From Burkholderia vietnamiensis LMG 10929 (GTDB lineage Bacteria; Pseudomonadota; Gammaproteobacteria; Burkholderiales; Burkholderiaceae): DNA of 64,000 nucleotides. The position numbers and the translations under genes are program-made. This document shows, in pieces, positions 17,341-26,234 of the stretch. Each line of letters begins with the position of its first letter. The stretch's first letter is position 1. Under the pieces are notes generated by a model. The model saw only the letters and a list, made by a program, of their open reading frames with translations, ran no database searches and was not told where the DNA came from. The stretch is taken from assembly GCF_000959445.1 (NCBI RefSeq), contig NZ_CP009631.1:2666001-2730000 (forward strand), in the 5' to 3' direction.

Positions 17341-18045
17341 TCAAGGCGCATTCACTTCCACATCGCCCGCGCTTCGAAAATTCAGCTGCTCATTCGGATT
17401 ATGCGTAGCCAATCCATTCAATATGAACGAAATGAACTCTATATCGTTTGACACCCCGAGCTTGCGCATCGCGCTTCGCTTGTGCGAGCTGACTGTCTGC
17501 TTACTGCGCTTCAGGAGGAAAGAAATTTCAGTGACGGTATTGCCCGCCACGAATAGGCTCATTACCTCAGCTTCTTTTGGAGACAGGTCGGCAATCGTAT
17601 TGAGCCGGCTCGTATAAATACTCTCGGCAATCGATCTGATGGTCGGCGAATTATATGTCCCACCCGCAAAGGCCGCATGAATTGCAGTGATGACATGGCC
17701 GATTGCGTCGGCCTTACTGACCACAGAAAGATTTTTCCGGGACAGAAGAGTGTGTATCACGGCTGCATTCTTTAATGTCGTGAGAACGACAATACCAACG
17801 TTCGGATATTCTCGTTGGAGATATTCGAAGAGCCAGGGTCCGCCACAGTATTTGTCCGTGTACATTGTGTACTCGCAGATTACAACGTCGCACGGCGTGC
17901 GCTGCAGCATTTCAATCAGATCGACCGGACTTTGGCAGGCGCCGATGAGATCTATCTGACCAGCGTTTTTGAGAATATTTTGTAATCCGATCAGAACAGA
18001 AGGATGATCGTCGGTAATTGCAACGCGGATGGAGAAATAGTTCAT
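17341..18045 (-). CDS. atypical NarL/LuxR-type response regulator (Asp to Glu at phospho-site)
   Basis: Regulator of 234 residues: receiver domain (1-125) and LuxR-type HTH (LSPKEAEVMSLFVAG, then ITEISFLLKRSKQTVSSHKR). The receiver keeps the acidic pair D12-D13, the switch Thr in VVLTT and the Lys in VVSKAD. The phospho-acceptor position is E58 (CDVVICEYTMY) where the paralogue at 29563-30234 has D61 (CDVVVSDYSMP). The GAG codon is unambiguous. Glu can mimic a phospho-Asp, so the protein may be constitutively active or controlled otherwise. It sits between the adhesin gene and the EAL gene and probably controls the fimbrial operon. Confidence 0.86.
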   Translation of the reverse strand: MNYFSIRVAITDDHPSVLIGLQNILKNAGQIDLIGACQSPVDLIEMLQRTPCDVVICEYTMYTDKYCGGPWLFEYLQREYPNVGIVVLTTLKNAAVIHTLLSRKNLSVVSKADAIGHVITAIHAAFAGGTYNSPTIRSIAESIYTSRLNTIADLSPKEAEVMSLFVAGNTVTEISFLLKRSKQTVSSHKRSAMRKLGVSNDIEFISFILNGLATHNPNEQLNFRSAGDVEVNAP

Positions 18046-18852
18046 GTGTTCATGCCTTGCTATTTATGTGGGTTCGTCGTGCCTGGTCGCCTCCTTTCGT
18101 GCCGACGCAGAGGTGTATTACGCTTTAGCTACCATACCCACGAGCTTTCGCTTTGCGCCTTGGGAGAGTTCAAACCCGGAACCCTTTCCCGCGCCGCCAA
18201 TTTGACAGTCAGTTTACATATTGCTTTTCCATGTGAATATCGTACATGTCAGCTATTTGATGTGCTTTCGATCGTATTTGTACGAAAATGAAGTGCAAGA
18301 CCCGTATGCGCCAGCGCTGGTAGTACAGGTGACGAACGATGGCTGCCGGGAATGCACGGTGTCGAACAGGTTAGTCATCAGGACAACGATCTTGCCGGTG
18401 GAGGCCACGTGGCGGACCAGCAGAGGCGCTTCGATAGGTCGCGGTTCGGGGTTTCGAGAAAGTGGACCAAGTGCTACCCCTGACGGTTGCAGCTTGCAAC
18501 CTGACGCGGTTGAGATCGCTGACCGCGTTGCGCCCGCATAGAGCCTGAGGCCCCAGAGTGGGCACCGGAAAGCCCACGACGTTGATCCATTCGCATTGGA
18601 ATCGACCGAGCAAGCCGAAAGCGACCGCTTTGCGGTGATCGTCGTGAACGGCAGAATGGAAAATACGTCAGGACGGACGGTAATTGAATGGCCTGCTAGA
18701 GCAAGCCAATTCTGAATTGACTCGTTATTCGAATAGACGATCTATGAGCAACAAACATTCGCCCCGAATTCGTTCGAACCGGGGCCTTGATCTAGCATCA
18801 GCTTGCTCGACAGGTATCACGAAGGTCGCGCATGACAGGTCGCACACGAGAT
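18046..18852. other. 807-bp non-coding region between adhesin and response regulator
   Basis: No frame here has recognisable homology or a good start on either strand. The part next to 18045 is AT-rich (TTTGATGTGCTTTCGATCG around 18250) and probably holds the response-regulator promoter. The segment 18300-18700 is GC-richer and may be an old insertion remnant that I cannot name. Confidence 0.4.
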
Positions 18853-19866
18853 TTATTGATAGCTCATCGTGAACGTCGCAACTCCATTTGCCGTTCCCGC
18901 TTTCACGCTCCCGGCTGTCTGCACGTAACGAGCCCACAGCGGTATGACCAGCCCGGACCCACCTTGCTGCACTAGCCCGCCGAACCATTGATTGGTGTTT
19001 CCCTCCGCAGAAGAGTCAGGGCCATATCCGAGCACTTCGTCATCCTTCAGAATCTCAATACGCACTCCGGCGGCCGTAGAGCCCTTCGAAAGCGACAGCA
19101 TCTTCCCCGTATTCGTGGGAGTCGTTGCGTCTCTCAGCGTGACATACGCCGCGATCGCGGTTCCCTGGGCGCCGCCCGAACAGGACAGACGGATCTCGAA
19201 GGGTTTGGATGGTGAGGTTGAACCCACACCGGTGAATGTAGTCGCGGCCATTGTCTGCCCCATCGCTACCTTGATGCTCTTCGTAGTGACCGCGCAGGTT
19301 GGGACCATGGGTACCACACTAACTGGAGTGGCGAAGCTAAATTCGACCATCGACGGACCAGACTTGGAGGTCGCCGCAATGCGAGCGTAAAGATCTCTCA
19401 TTAAACCACCCGCGGTTATGTTCCCGGTTTTAATTAATTGAATCGTTGGATTAATTTCTCTACTCCAAAAACTTTTCCCCACAAGTCCATTTGAATATGG
19501 CAAAGTTTTATTTCCAAAAATAATTCGCATTCCAACATTCGGCACAGTTGTCGGGTAGATATTGTCTGCTCCGGGGGTACCGACACCCACATACCAAGCT
19601 TCAGCTTGCGGGCTGCAGACCGTTTGGGGCCCAAACTGCCCCCCCCCCGAATTTGTGATCGTTGCAGTGGGCTTCCCTTCATATATTACCCCGCCGATTG
19701 GAATATCGGCTGGATTGAAGGGCGGTGGATTGAAGCCTGTGGTGGAATAGGTATAGTAAGTTAGTGAATTGGTTATAGTCGAAGCGGGATTGCACTGGGC
19801 AGCAGCCATCGCATGAATCGGCAACGCCGACGCCAGAATAAGTGATATATATTTCAATGTTTTCAT
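18853..19866 (-). CDS. two-domain fimbrial tip adhesin (chaperone-usher pilus)
   Basis: Secreted adhesin of 337 residues, MrkD/FimH-like in layout. A signal peptide (LISLILASALPIHAMAAA-like) is followed by an N-terminal receptor-binding domain with Tyr/Pro-rich loops (YYTYSTTGFNPPPFNPADIP). From about residue 200 comes a pilin domain (PTCAVTTKSIKVAMG, a second Cys in RLSCSGG, C-terminal FTMSYQ beta-zipper strand). The frame extends to 20016, but the signal peptide fixes the start at 19866. Codons 73-76 contain ten consecutive G: loss of one shifts the frame to a stop by 19434, and gain of one stops after about 12 codons. Expression is therefore probably phase variable. Last structural gene after pilin, chaperone and usher. 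Confidence 0.86.
   Translation of the reverse strand: MKTLKYISLILASALPIHAMAAAQCNPASTITNSLTYYTYSTTGFNPPPFNPADIPIGGVIYEGKPTATITNSGGGQFGPQTVCSPQAEAWYVGVGTPGADNIYPTTVPNVGMRIIFGNKTLPYSNGLVGKSFWSREINPTIQLIKTGNITAGGLMRDLYARIAATSKSGPSMVEFSFATPVSVVPMVPTCAVTTKSIKVAMGQTMAATTFTGVGSTSPSKPFEIRLSCSGGAQGTAIAAYVTLRDATTPTNTGKMLSLSKGSTAAGVRIEILKDDEVLGYGPDSSAEGNTNQWFGGLVQQGGSGLVIPLWARYVQTAGSVKAGTANGVATFTMSYQ
19639..19648 (-). repeat. G10 homopolymer tract inside adhesin gene
   Basis: Ten uninterrupted C on the plus strand (G in the coding sense), encoding the end of S73 and G74-G76. At length ten the gene is in frame. A tract of this length in GC-rich DNA is rare and is a typical slipped-strand mispairing site. 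Confidence 0.9.
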
Positions 19867-20067
19867 CGGAATATTTTTTCCAAAAAAAGAGTTTGGATCA
19901 TGCCCTGGGCCGATTGTGCGTATCCACCGATAGTACTCGATGTCACATCCAAACATGTGATCGCGACCAGCGTGTTGAGTAGATCGCCTATAGAGATAGG
20001 CCTGCTGACGCTCCATTCACGATATCCCTGTATCGACACGCCACTGCATCCCGTGCCGGCATGCCGA

Positions 20068-22557
20068 TCAGCGCCCATCCATTTGGCAGACCATCGCCAC
20101 ACGCTCGTACGCAACCGACTTCTTCCGTTCCGGCAACGCATAGCTGCCTTCGCACGAACCCTCGCTCCAGCGAATCGACATGCGCCCCTGCTCCTTGATG
20201 CCGAACACGAGTACGCGTGATGCATCGTCGACCATGCCGAGTACCTTGCCGCTCTCGTCGTAGGCCGTCGCGCCGAACGGTACCTTGCCGCCATTCGCAG
20301 TCGTCACGTCGAACTGGACCCGGCGGCCCATCTCCGCTGAGAACGTCGCCTTCACGATCGCGCCGCGCGTTGGCACCACCGACTTCGAGTTGTCGGTCAG
20401 GTCGGTGTCGAAACCGAGGCTCTCGGTGTCGACGCTGAGCCAGTTGTAGCGATACGGCTGCACATACGGCAGGATCGCGTAGCCGCTGCGATCGGTGCTA
20501 ATGCTCGATGACGACGAGAACCGCGCACCGCGCACACCCGGCACTTCGGCGATCGCGAACGTCTCGCCAACCGTCTGGCCCAGCGTCACGCCACCGCTGT
20601 GCGCGACGACGGAACCTGCGGCGCCGACGTTCATGTGCTTGCCCTGACCGGACTGGTTGTAGTTCGTCGTCAGTTTGGCCAGTGGTGTATCCCAGCCGAG
20701 GCCCACACCGCCCGACCCTCCGGAATTCTTGCGGTAGTCGCCTTGGACCGAGTAGTTGACCGTGTTCGCTTCATTCAGGAAGCCGTTCACGCCGACTTGC
20801 GTACTGACGTCGCCGTTCGTCGATGCCACGGTGTTCGCGAACATGCGATGCGAACGGGCGCCGCCGCCGAGCGGAATGCTGATCGACGCGGTGAACTGCG
20901 TGTCGGAGCGGCCGAACGGACCCGAATCCCGTGCGTGTGCGACCGCGACGCTGTAGCTGAGATTTTTCAGCGCGCCGCTGTAGCCAAGCTGGATGTTGCG
21001 GCTCGCCCCGCCCTGGCTCCAGTAGCTCGTCTCGCCAATACTCGCGTACACCGACCCGTCCGTGCCCAGCGACTGGTTGATGTTCAGGTCGACGCGACTC
21101 TTCTGGCGGTTATACCCGCTCCCCCACTGGCGATCGAGGTCGTCGACGTGCTGGCTGAATGTACGATAGCCATCGGTCGAATAGCGATAGCCGACCATCG
21201 TGAAGGTGGTTTCCGTCGCTTTCAGCGTTTTCGAATAGAGGAACCGAAAACTTTGCCCGCTGGACTTGCGGCCCGTCGCGTTCGACTGGCTGTGCGTAAT
21301 GTCGAACGACACGCCGCCCAGCGGCGAGTTGTATCCGACCCCGAGCGCAATGGCCGCGTACCGCTCGGCGCCGATGAAACCGCCATAGCCGGTCAGGTTG
21401 TCGGACACGCCGTAGACCAGCGAGCCCTGCGCGAACATCGGCCGCGACTGGCTATAGCCGCGATACTGGCCGGCCGAGAACGAATAGCGCATCGTGCCGC
21501 TACGAATCATGACCGGCAGATACGAATAGGACTGCCGGTACGTGCGCACGCTGCCGTCGGATTCGATGATCCGGATCTCGAGGTCGCCGTTCGAGCCGCT
21601 CGGGTAAATGTCCCGGAATTCGAACGCCCCGGGTGTGACGGACGTCGAATAGATCACATAGCCGTTCTGGCGAACTTCCACCACCGCGTTGCTCTGAGCG
21701 ATGCCGCGCACGACCGGCGCATACCCGACCTCGTTGTCCGGCAACATGCCTGTATCGGAACTGATCTGCGCGCCGAGAAAGCGTACACTGTCGAAGATCT
21801 CACCGGACGAGTACACCTCGCCCGCGGACAGCCGCCCCTTGATGTGCTGCAGGTCGCGTTCCACATAGGTGCGGTTCGCCGCCAAATCGGACGGACTGCC
21901 GCGACGCCACGACAGCGCAGATTCGTTGCGCAACCGCCACGCGCCGATGTTGAGGCCGTTGCGCAGCCCGATATACGCGTAGTCGCTGCGATATCCGGAA
22001 TCCGTATCGTGACTAAAGTTCGCCTGATAGTTCGAATAGGCGGCGGTCATGCCCTGGTCCCAAAGCGACGGATCGACGTAGCCGCGCGTTTGCGTTGGCG
22101 CATAGGCCTGCGGCACGCTGACATCGAGCGTCAGTGTGCCGACGTCGAAACTCGTTGATCCGCCGTCGGCAAGTGTGCCGAGATCGACCGGCGAGTCGTC
22201 CGCCAGCCCTGCTGCCAGTTTGTGCTCGCGCTCGAGGCGATTCACGTCGACGCCCAGCGCCTTCAACAAGCCGAACGTGATCACCGGGCGAACCTCACCC
22301 GACGCATCGGCCTTGAACAGGACCGACTCACGTCTTGCACGTCGCTGATTCAACGACACATCCACATCGTAGATGCCCGGCGCAACCGAACTACCCTTTT
22401 CGAAATACGAAAGCTCGACGGGACCGTCCCCCTTCTTGAGGAACAACTCGTTGAACTCTGCTGCTTGCCCAGCCACGGGGGTCATAGCGACACCGAGCGC
22501 CATCAGATAGGACGCACGCCGACAAGCCTCTGCGATTTTCTTGACAGTTGTGTTCAT
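20068..22557 (-). CDS. fimbrial outer-membrane usher protein
   Basis: PapC/FimD-family usher of 829 residues, the outer-membrane pore that assembles and secretes the pilus. A signal peptide (SYLMALGVAMTPVAGQAA) is followed by the N-terminal chaperone-binding domain (FNELFLKKGDGPVELSYFEKG), the beta-barrel with plug, and C-terminal domains (SVDTESLGFDTDLTDNSK, then VPFGATAYDE). Length is normal. It lies after the chaperone gene and before the adhesin on the same strand. The 201 bases to the adhesin start show no gene. Confidence 0.95.
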   Translation of the reverse strand: MNTTVKKIAEACRRASYLMALGVAMTPVAGQAAEFNELFLKKGDGPVELSYFEKGSSVAPGIYDVDVSLNQRRARRESVLFKADASGEVRPVITFGLLKALGVDVNRLEREHKLAAGLADDSPVDLGTLADGGSTSFDVGTLTLDVSVPQAYAPTQTRGYVDPSLWDQGMTAAYSNYQANFSHDTDSGYRSDYAYIGLRNGLNIGAWRLRNESALSWRRGSPSDLAANRTYVERDLQHIKGRLSAGEVYSSGEIFDSVRFLGAQISSDTGMLPDNEVGYAPVVRGIAQSNAVVEVRQNGYVIYSTSVTPGAFEFRDIYPSGSNGDLEIRIIESDGSVRTYRQSYSYLPVMIRSGTMRYSFSAGQYRGYSQSRPMFAQGSLVYGVSDNLTGYGGFIGAERYAAIALGVGYNSPLGGVSFDITHSQSNATGRKSSGQSFRFLYSKTLKATETTFTMVGYRYSTDGYRTFSQHVDDLDRQWGSGYNRQKSRVDLNINQSLGTDGSVYASIGETSYWSQGGASRNIQLGYSGALKNLSYSVAVAHARDSGPFGRSDTQFTASISIPLGGGARSHRMFANTVASTNGDVSTQVGVNGFLNEANTVNYSVQGDYRKNSGGSGGVGLGWDTPLAKLTTNYNQSGQGKHMNVGAAGSVVAHSGGVTLGQTVGETFAIAEVPGVRGARFSSSSSISTDRSGYAILPYVQPYRYNWLSVDTESLGFDTDLTDNSKSVVPTRGAIVKATFSAEMGRRVQFDVTTANGGKVPFGATAYDESGKVLGMVDDASRVLVFGIKEQGRMSIRWSEGSCEGSYALPERKKSVAYERVAMVCQMDGR

Positions 22558-22676
22558 GACGTGGATTGCGAGCTCTTTCTCCTCGGTGGAGGCATCAGAA
22601 ATGCGCGCCCTTTTTTAATTAGTAAAACTGATTAATGTGCCGCGATAGACACGGCCATCCTCATGTCACGCGGGAG

Positions 22677-23396
22677 CTATTTCGTCACGTCTGACTGAGT
22701 GTCGACTGTCGCGCCGAAATCGTTGATCGACCCAAACTCGACCTTCGCATTCGCCGGCAGCGCCTTTCCAACGAGATTCTTGACGGCCAGGCGTTTCGAC
22801 GATTTCGGTTCGATCATTTCAGCGACGACAGGATACGTGTTTGCGCCCGCCTTGAGATTCACGTGACCCAGCGACACGAAGTAAGGGGAGTCGTTGACGA
22901 CTTCCAGCGCCGGCTTGCCGCTACCCTCGCTCCAACGCCACTTCAGCTGGCCCGGCGCATCTGAGGGTTCTCCGGACAAATCGGCAGGCCGGTAAAAGAG
23001 CTTGATCCGCTGCCGCACCGCGATCTGCAACGAGTTGTCGCCCTTCGCCTTTTGCGGAATTTCCTGCACGCTTAGCCAGAACACCGATTCACGATCGGTA
23101 GCGAGCCCCTCACCCGCATAAAAGATGCGCAGGATCTGCTGCTTGTCGCCGCCGAGGCGGCTCAACGACGGCGTGATTGCAAAGGGCAGATCGCCTTTCG
23201 TGCCATTCGGCAACTCGATCCAGGACTGGATCATCACGTCGTCCGGCGACTGATTCTTGACGACGACTGACGCTTCCTTGCTCTTCGCTGGATAAACGAT
23301 GCGCGTGCCAGACAACGAAACGCCGGCATGCGACGAAATTGAGAGGAACAGTATCGAGCCGGCCGCGACCAGCCCTGCAATGAGCGATTTCTTCAT
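22677..23396 (-). CDS. periplasmic fimbrial chaperone
   Basis: PapD-like chaperone of 239 residues that donates a strand to pilin subunits. A signal peptide (MKKSLIAGLVAAGSILFLS) is followed by two Ig-like domains. The N-terminal domain has the subunit-binding pattern (SGTRIVYPAKSKEASVVVKN, R and K anchor residues). The conserved WLSVQEIP and QIAVRQRIKLFYRP motifs are present. Second gene of the fimbrial operon, 68 bases after the pilin. Confidence 0.95.
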   Translation of the reverse strand: MKKSLIAGLVAAGSILFLSISSHAGVSLSGTRIVYPAKSKEASVVVKNQSPDDVMIQSWIELPNGTKGDLPFAITPSLSRLGGDKQQILRIFYAGEGLATDRESVFWLSVQEIPQKAKGDNSLQIAVRQRIKLFYRPADLSGEPSDAPGQLKWRWSEGSGKPALEVVNDSPYFVSLGHVNLKAGANTYPVVAEMIEPKSSKRLAVKNLVGKALPANAKVEFGSINDFGATVDTQSDVTK

Positions 23397-23464
23397 GGCG
23401 GATTTAACTCTGGAGGCGGCGGTGAAACGGCACGCCGTGCCGTTTCACCGCTCGATTGGGGGAT

Positions 23465-24061
23465 TTACTCGTACGACAGCGTAAACGGCAGCGTGCCGTT
23501 CGCGGTACCAGCGCCGATCTTGTCGCCGTTCGCGACGTAGCCAGCACGCATGTTCAGAGCTGCGGCGTAGGTCGGCGCTTCAGCCGTGCCGCCCTTGACC
23601 AGCGGTGCATCGATCGTCTCGTTTGCCGCCAGGTTCAGCAGCTTGTTATTGCCATCATAGATGCCGATGCCGACGCCCGTGGCCGTGCCCGAGATCTGCA
23701 GCAGGTTGTTGTTCTTGCCGTCGAGGCCCGAACCTGACTTCGCGTCGAACTTCACCTTAACGAGCGTCAAATCGGTCGCCGTGTTGCCGCAGTCGAGGCT
23801 CAGATCGATCGACGTGCCGCCTGCGATGCCGTAACCAGCGGTGCCGCCGATCGAATCCGCACTGACCGTGCCGAGGTTGACCGCGATGTCCTGGTTGCCC
23901 TTCTCGCCAGTCACGTTCGTGCCAGCACCGCCGGTGATCGAGCACGACGCCGCGGTGATGTTGCCCGTGAAGTTGATCGTACCGTCGGCTGCCATGGCCG
24001 AACCTGCTGCGAACATACCTGCGACTGCTGCGAATGCGATGAATTTCTTGTTGAGAGCCAC
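23465..24061 (-). CDS. major fimbrial subunit (pilin)
   Basis: Type 1-like pilin of 198 residues. The frame opens at 24121, but GGAG six bases before a GTG at 24061 gives the family-typical start (V/MALNKKFIAFAAVAGMF signal peptide, cleavage after AMA). The mature protein begins ADGTINFTGNI, has the conserved Cys pair (ASCSI and LDCGN) and the C-terminal beta-zipper strand ending FTLSYE. First gene of the operon, with a near-consensus promoter upstream. It forms the pilus shaft by donor-strand exchange. Confidence 0.92.
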   Translation of the reverse strand: MALNKKFIAFAAVAGMFAAGSAMAADGTINFTGNITAASCSITGGAGTNVTGEKGNQDIAVNLGTVSADSIGGTAGYGIAGGTSIDLSLDCGNTATDLTLVKVKFDAKSGSGLDGKNNNLLQISGTATGVGIGIYDGNNKLLNLAANETIDAPLVKGGTAEAPTYAAALNMRAGYVANGDKIGAGTANGTLPFTLSYE

Positions 24062-24164
24062 GCTTTTCTCCAATGAAAGGTGATTGACAAACTCCTTACA
24101 GAGCGAGGTCAATGATGCCAATTCACCGATGCTTTGTATCTAGTTCGTGAACGATATTTGGCCC

Positions 24165-24193
24165 TCTATATATAGGACGAGTACGAATATCAA
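24165..24193 (-). promoter_or_regulatory. sigma-70 type promoter of the fimbrial operon
   Basis: On the minus strand a -35 TTGATA (24193-24188), a 17-base spacer and a -10 TATAGA (24170-24165) lie about 95 bases before the pilin GTG. Both boxes and spacing are near consensus, in a strongly AT-rich patch, which predicts a strong promoter. The long leader leaves room for regulator binding. Confidence 0.65.
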
Positions 24194-24352
24194 TTTTTCG
24201 CCGCTTTAATCCATTGAATGTTAAATGGATTTTTCAATCTCCCGGGGTCAAACTGCATCAAGGAACGGTGCTATGCGCGTACGCTTTTACTGGCGAAGGA
24301 CAGCAGGCGTGACAAGCGATCGCTGCACCGCCCAGGCCGATCGCCATCGCCG

Positions 24353-24862
24353 GGCGATGCGCGGGGGCTCGTCGTGCTCGAGGGCGGCCGCGTCGTGGCG
24401 CTCGATCGCGCCGCTCGAGAGCGCGAACTCGTGCTTGGGGTTGCTTATGCGCTCCTGCAGTTCACACCGAGCGTCGTCGACGCCGACGAAGCCGTGGTGG
24501 TACTCGACGTGACGGCGGGCCTGCGCCTCTTTCACGGCATCCGCGCGCTCGCGCGCGTGCCTCTCATCGTGGCGCCGGACGCCCGGCGCTATGCGAACTG
24601 GTTTGAGGATCTCGGCTGCGAAACGCTCGCCGATCTGCAGCGCTTGCCGCGCGCTGGGTTGAAGAAACGATGCGGCACGCAACTGCTCGACTGGCTCGAC
24701 CAGGTCGCCGGCACCGCGCCGGCCGCCTACGACTGGCTAGAAACGCCGCCGTCGTTCGACACGCGCGTCGAACTGATGGACCGCGTCGAGCACGCCGAGG
24801 CGCTGCTGTTCGTCGCGCGCCGGCTGATCCTGCAGCTGACCGGCTGGCTCACCGCAACCTGA
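24353..24862 (+). pseudogene. imuB-type Y-family polymerase-like gene fragment
   Basis: The plus-strand frame matches internal parts of ImuB (DinB-like mutasome subunit): DARGLVVLEGGRVVALDRAA, ALLQFTPSVV with VVVLDVTAGLRLFHGIRALA, then VAPDARRYANWFEDLGCETL with RLPRAGLKKRCG, then [20 protein letters not shown]. Two internal blocks are missing yet the frame stays open. The 3' half is cut at about 24861 by an IS701-type fragment, and no imuA or dnaE2 is nearby. A decayed remnant. Confidence 0.75.
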
Positions 24863-25304
24863 CAGTTGTCCTGCTTGCCCAGTTGGCCGCAGTATTGCCG
24901 CGCTACGCCGACCGAATGCTTACCCTTCTTGGGGAAACCCGTGTCGTCAATGATCCAGTACAACCCGCCAGCCGGGTCCATGTGCGGCAGCACGCAGCGC
25001 CGCACTTGCTCGAAAAGCGCCGTATCGGACCATTCCGACTTCACCACGAAATGATGCAGCGACTGGTGTCGCGCGCTTACACGTTCCGGTTCCAGATGTG
25101 CCGCCAGCGGCTCGACGCTCTTGCGCCGAATTGGCAGCATCAGCCCTTGGCAATAGCCCCTCAATCCTGAGTCGCGATCGTTATGCCCAAGCGCTTCACA
25201 CAAATGTTCCAGATACGCCTCGAATGACGTCTCTCCCAGTCCATCATTCCTCACGCCATGGATGAAGAAATTTCTATAATGGCATGAATTTATTGACACA
25301 GTAA
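24863..25304 (-). pseudogene. IS701-family transposase N-terminal fragment
   Basis: On the minus strand the frame reads [63 protein letters not shown] and [17 protein letters not shown], the N-terminal third of an IS701 transposase with its first DDE Asp. The rest is missing where imuB sequence begins. The upstream end is interrupted by the IS5-family element at 25305. Confidence 0.8.
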
Positions 25305-26218
25305 GAGACGGTTTCATAAAGACTGATCGGCCCGCCGAAGGGTATTCCAGCAGATCAGACAGCAACCGAGTTTGAGGAACGCGCTGTGAATGTCTGCACG
25401 GCGCTCGAAACGAATACGGAGACGACGGAAGTGATGCAGCCAGGCATGCGTGCGTTCGACGACCCAGCGATATTTGCCAAGGCCGCTGCCATGTTCGGTA
25501 CGGCGCTTGGCGATCACTGGCTCGATACCGCGATCGCGCAACGCGCGCCGATGTCGCTCGGAGTCGTAACCGCGATCCGCGTAGACCACACGCGGCCGCT
25601 GCAATGGGTGGCCACGCAATCCGCGGATCGGCGGAATCGCGTCGATCAGCGGCAGCAATTGCGTGACGTCGTTGACGTTCGCGCCGGTCAGGATCGCGGC
25701 GAGCGGCGTACCGTTGGCGTCGGTGACGATGTGGTGCTTGGAACCGGGTCGCGCGCGATCGGTGGGGTTTGGCCCAGTTTTTGGCCTGCCCCAACGGCGC
25801 GAATCGATGATGAATCGACGGCGGCTCGTGAGAAGTCGATCTGGTCCGCTGCGCGCAGCTTTGCGAGCAGTAGCTCGTGCAAGCGATCCCAGACACCGGC
25901 TGCTTGCCAATCGCGCAGCCGGCGCCAACATGTCACGCCCGAGCCGCATCCCATTTCGGCCGGCAGGTCGCGCCAGCGTAGTCCGGTCTTGAGAACGAAC
26001 AGGATGCCGGTCAGCGCGGCGCGATTCGAAACAGGCAGGCGGCCCGGGTTCTTCTCGCGCCGCGGCTTGGGTGGCGGCAGTAACGGCTCGATCAGTGCCC
26101 ACAATTCATCGTCGATGATCGGCTTGGCCATCTCCTCAGTCTCGGTTGTTCCGATGCCTGAGGTTAACAGCTCACCGCGAAAGTTAACAGCCCCACGGGG
26201 CCTTTTTGAAACCGTCTC
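25305..26218 (-). mobile_element. IS5-family (IS427-like) insertion sequence, 914 bp
   Basis: Perfect 12-base terminal inverted repeats GAGACGGTTTCA (25305-25316) and TGAAACCGTCTC (26207-26218) are flanked by a TAA direct repeat (25302-25304 and 26219-26221), the short duplication expected for this group. It lies 16 bases beyond the stop of the histidine kinase gene and within or beside the IS701 fragment. It appears recent and intact. Confidence 0.9.
25314..26131 (-). CDS. IS5-family transposase, two frames joined by -1 frameshift
   Basis: The first frame starts at the ATG at 26131 (GAGGAG directly upstream) and runs [20 protein letters not shown] to [17 protein letters not shown]. The second frame continues [23 protein letters not shown] and [17 protein letters not shown] to a stop at 25314. 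The frames meet at a run of five A near 25790, where a -1 slip gives the full DDE transposase of about 272 residues, as in IS427-type elements. No mutation other than the programmed shift is needed. Confidence 0.85.
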
Positions 26219-26234
26219 TAAGATTAGACGTGCT

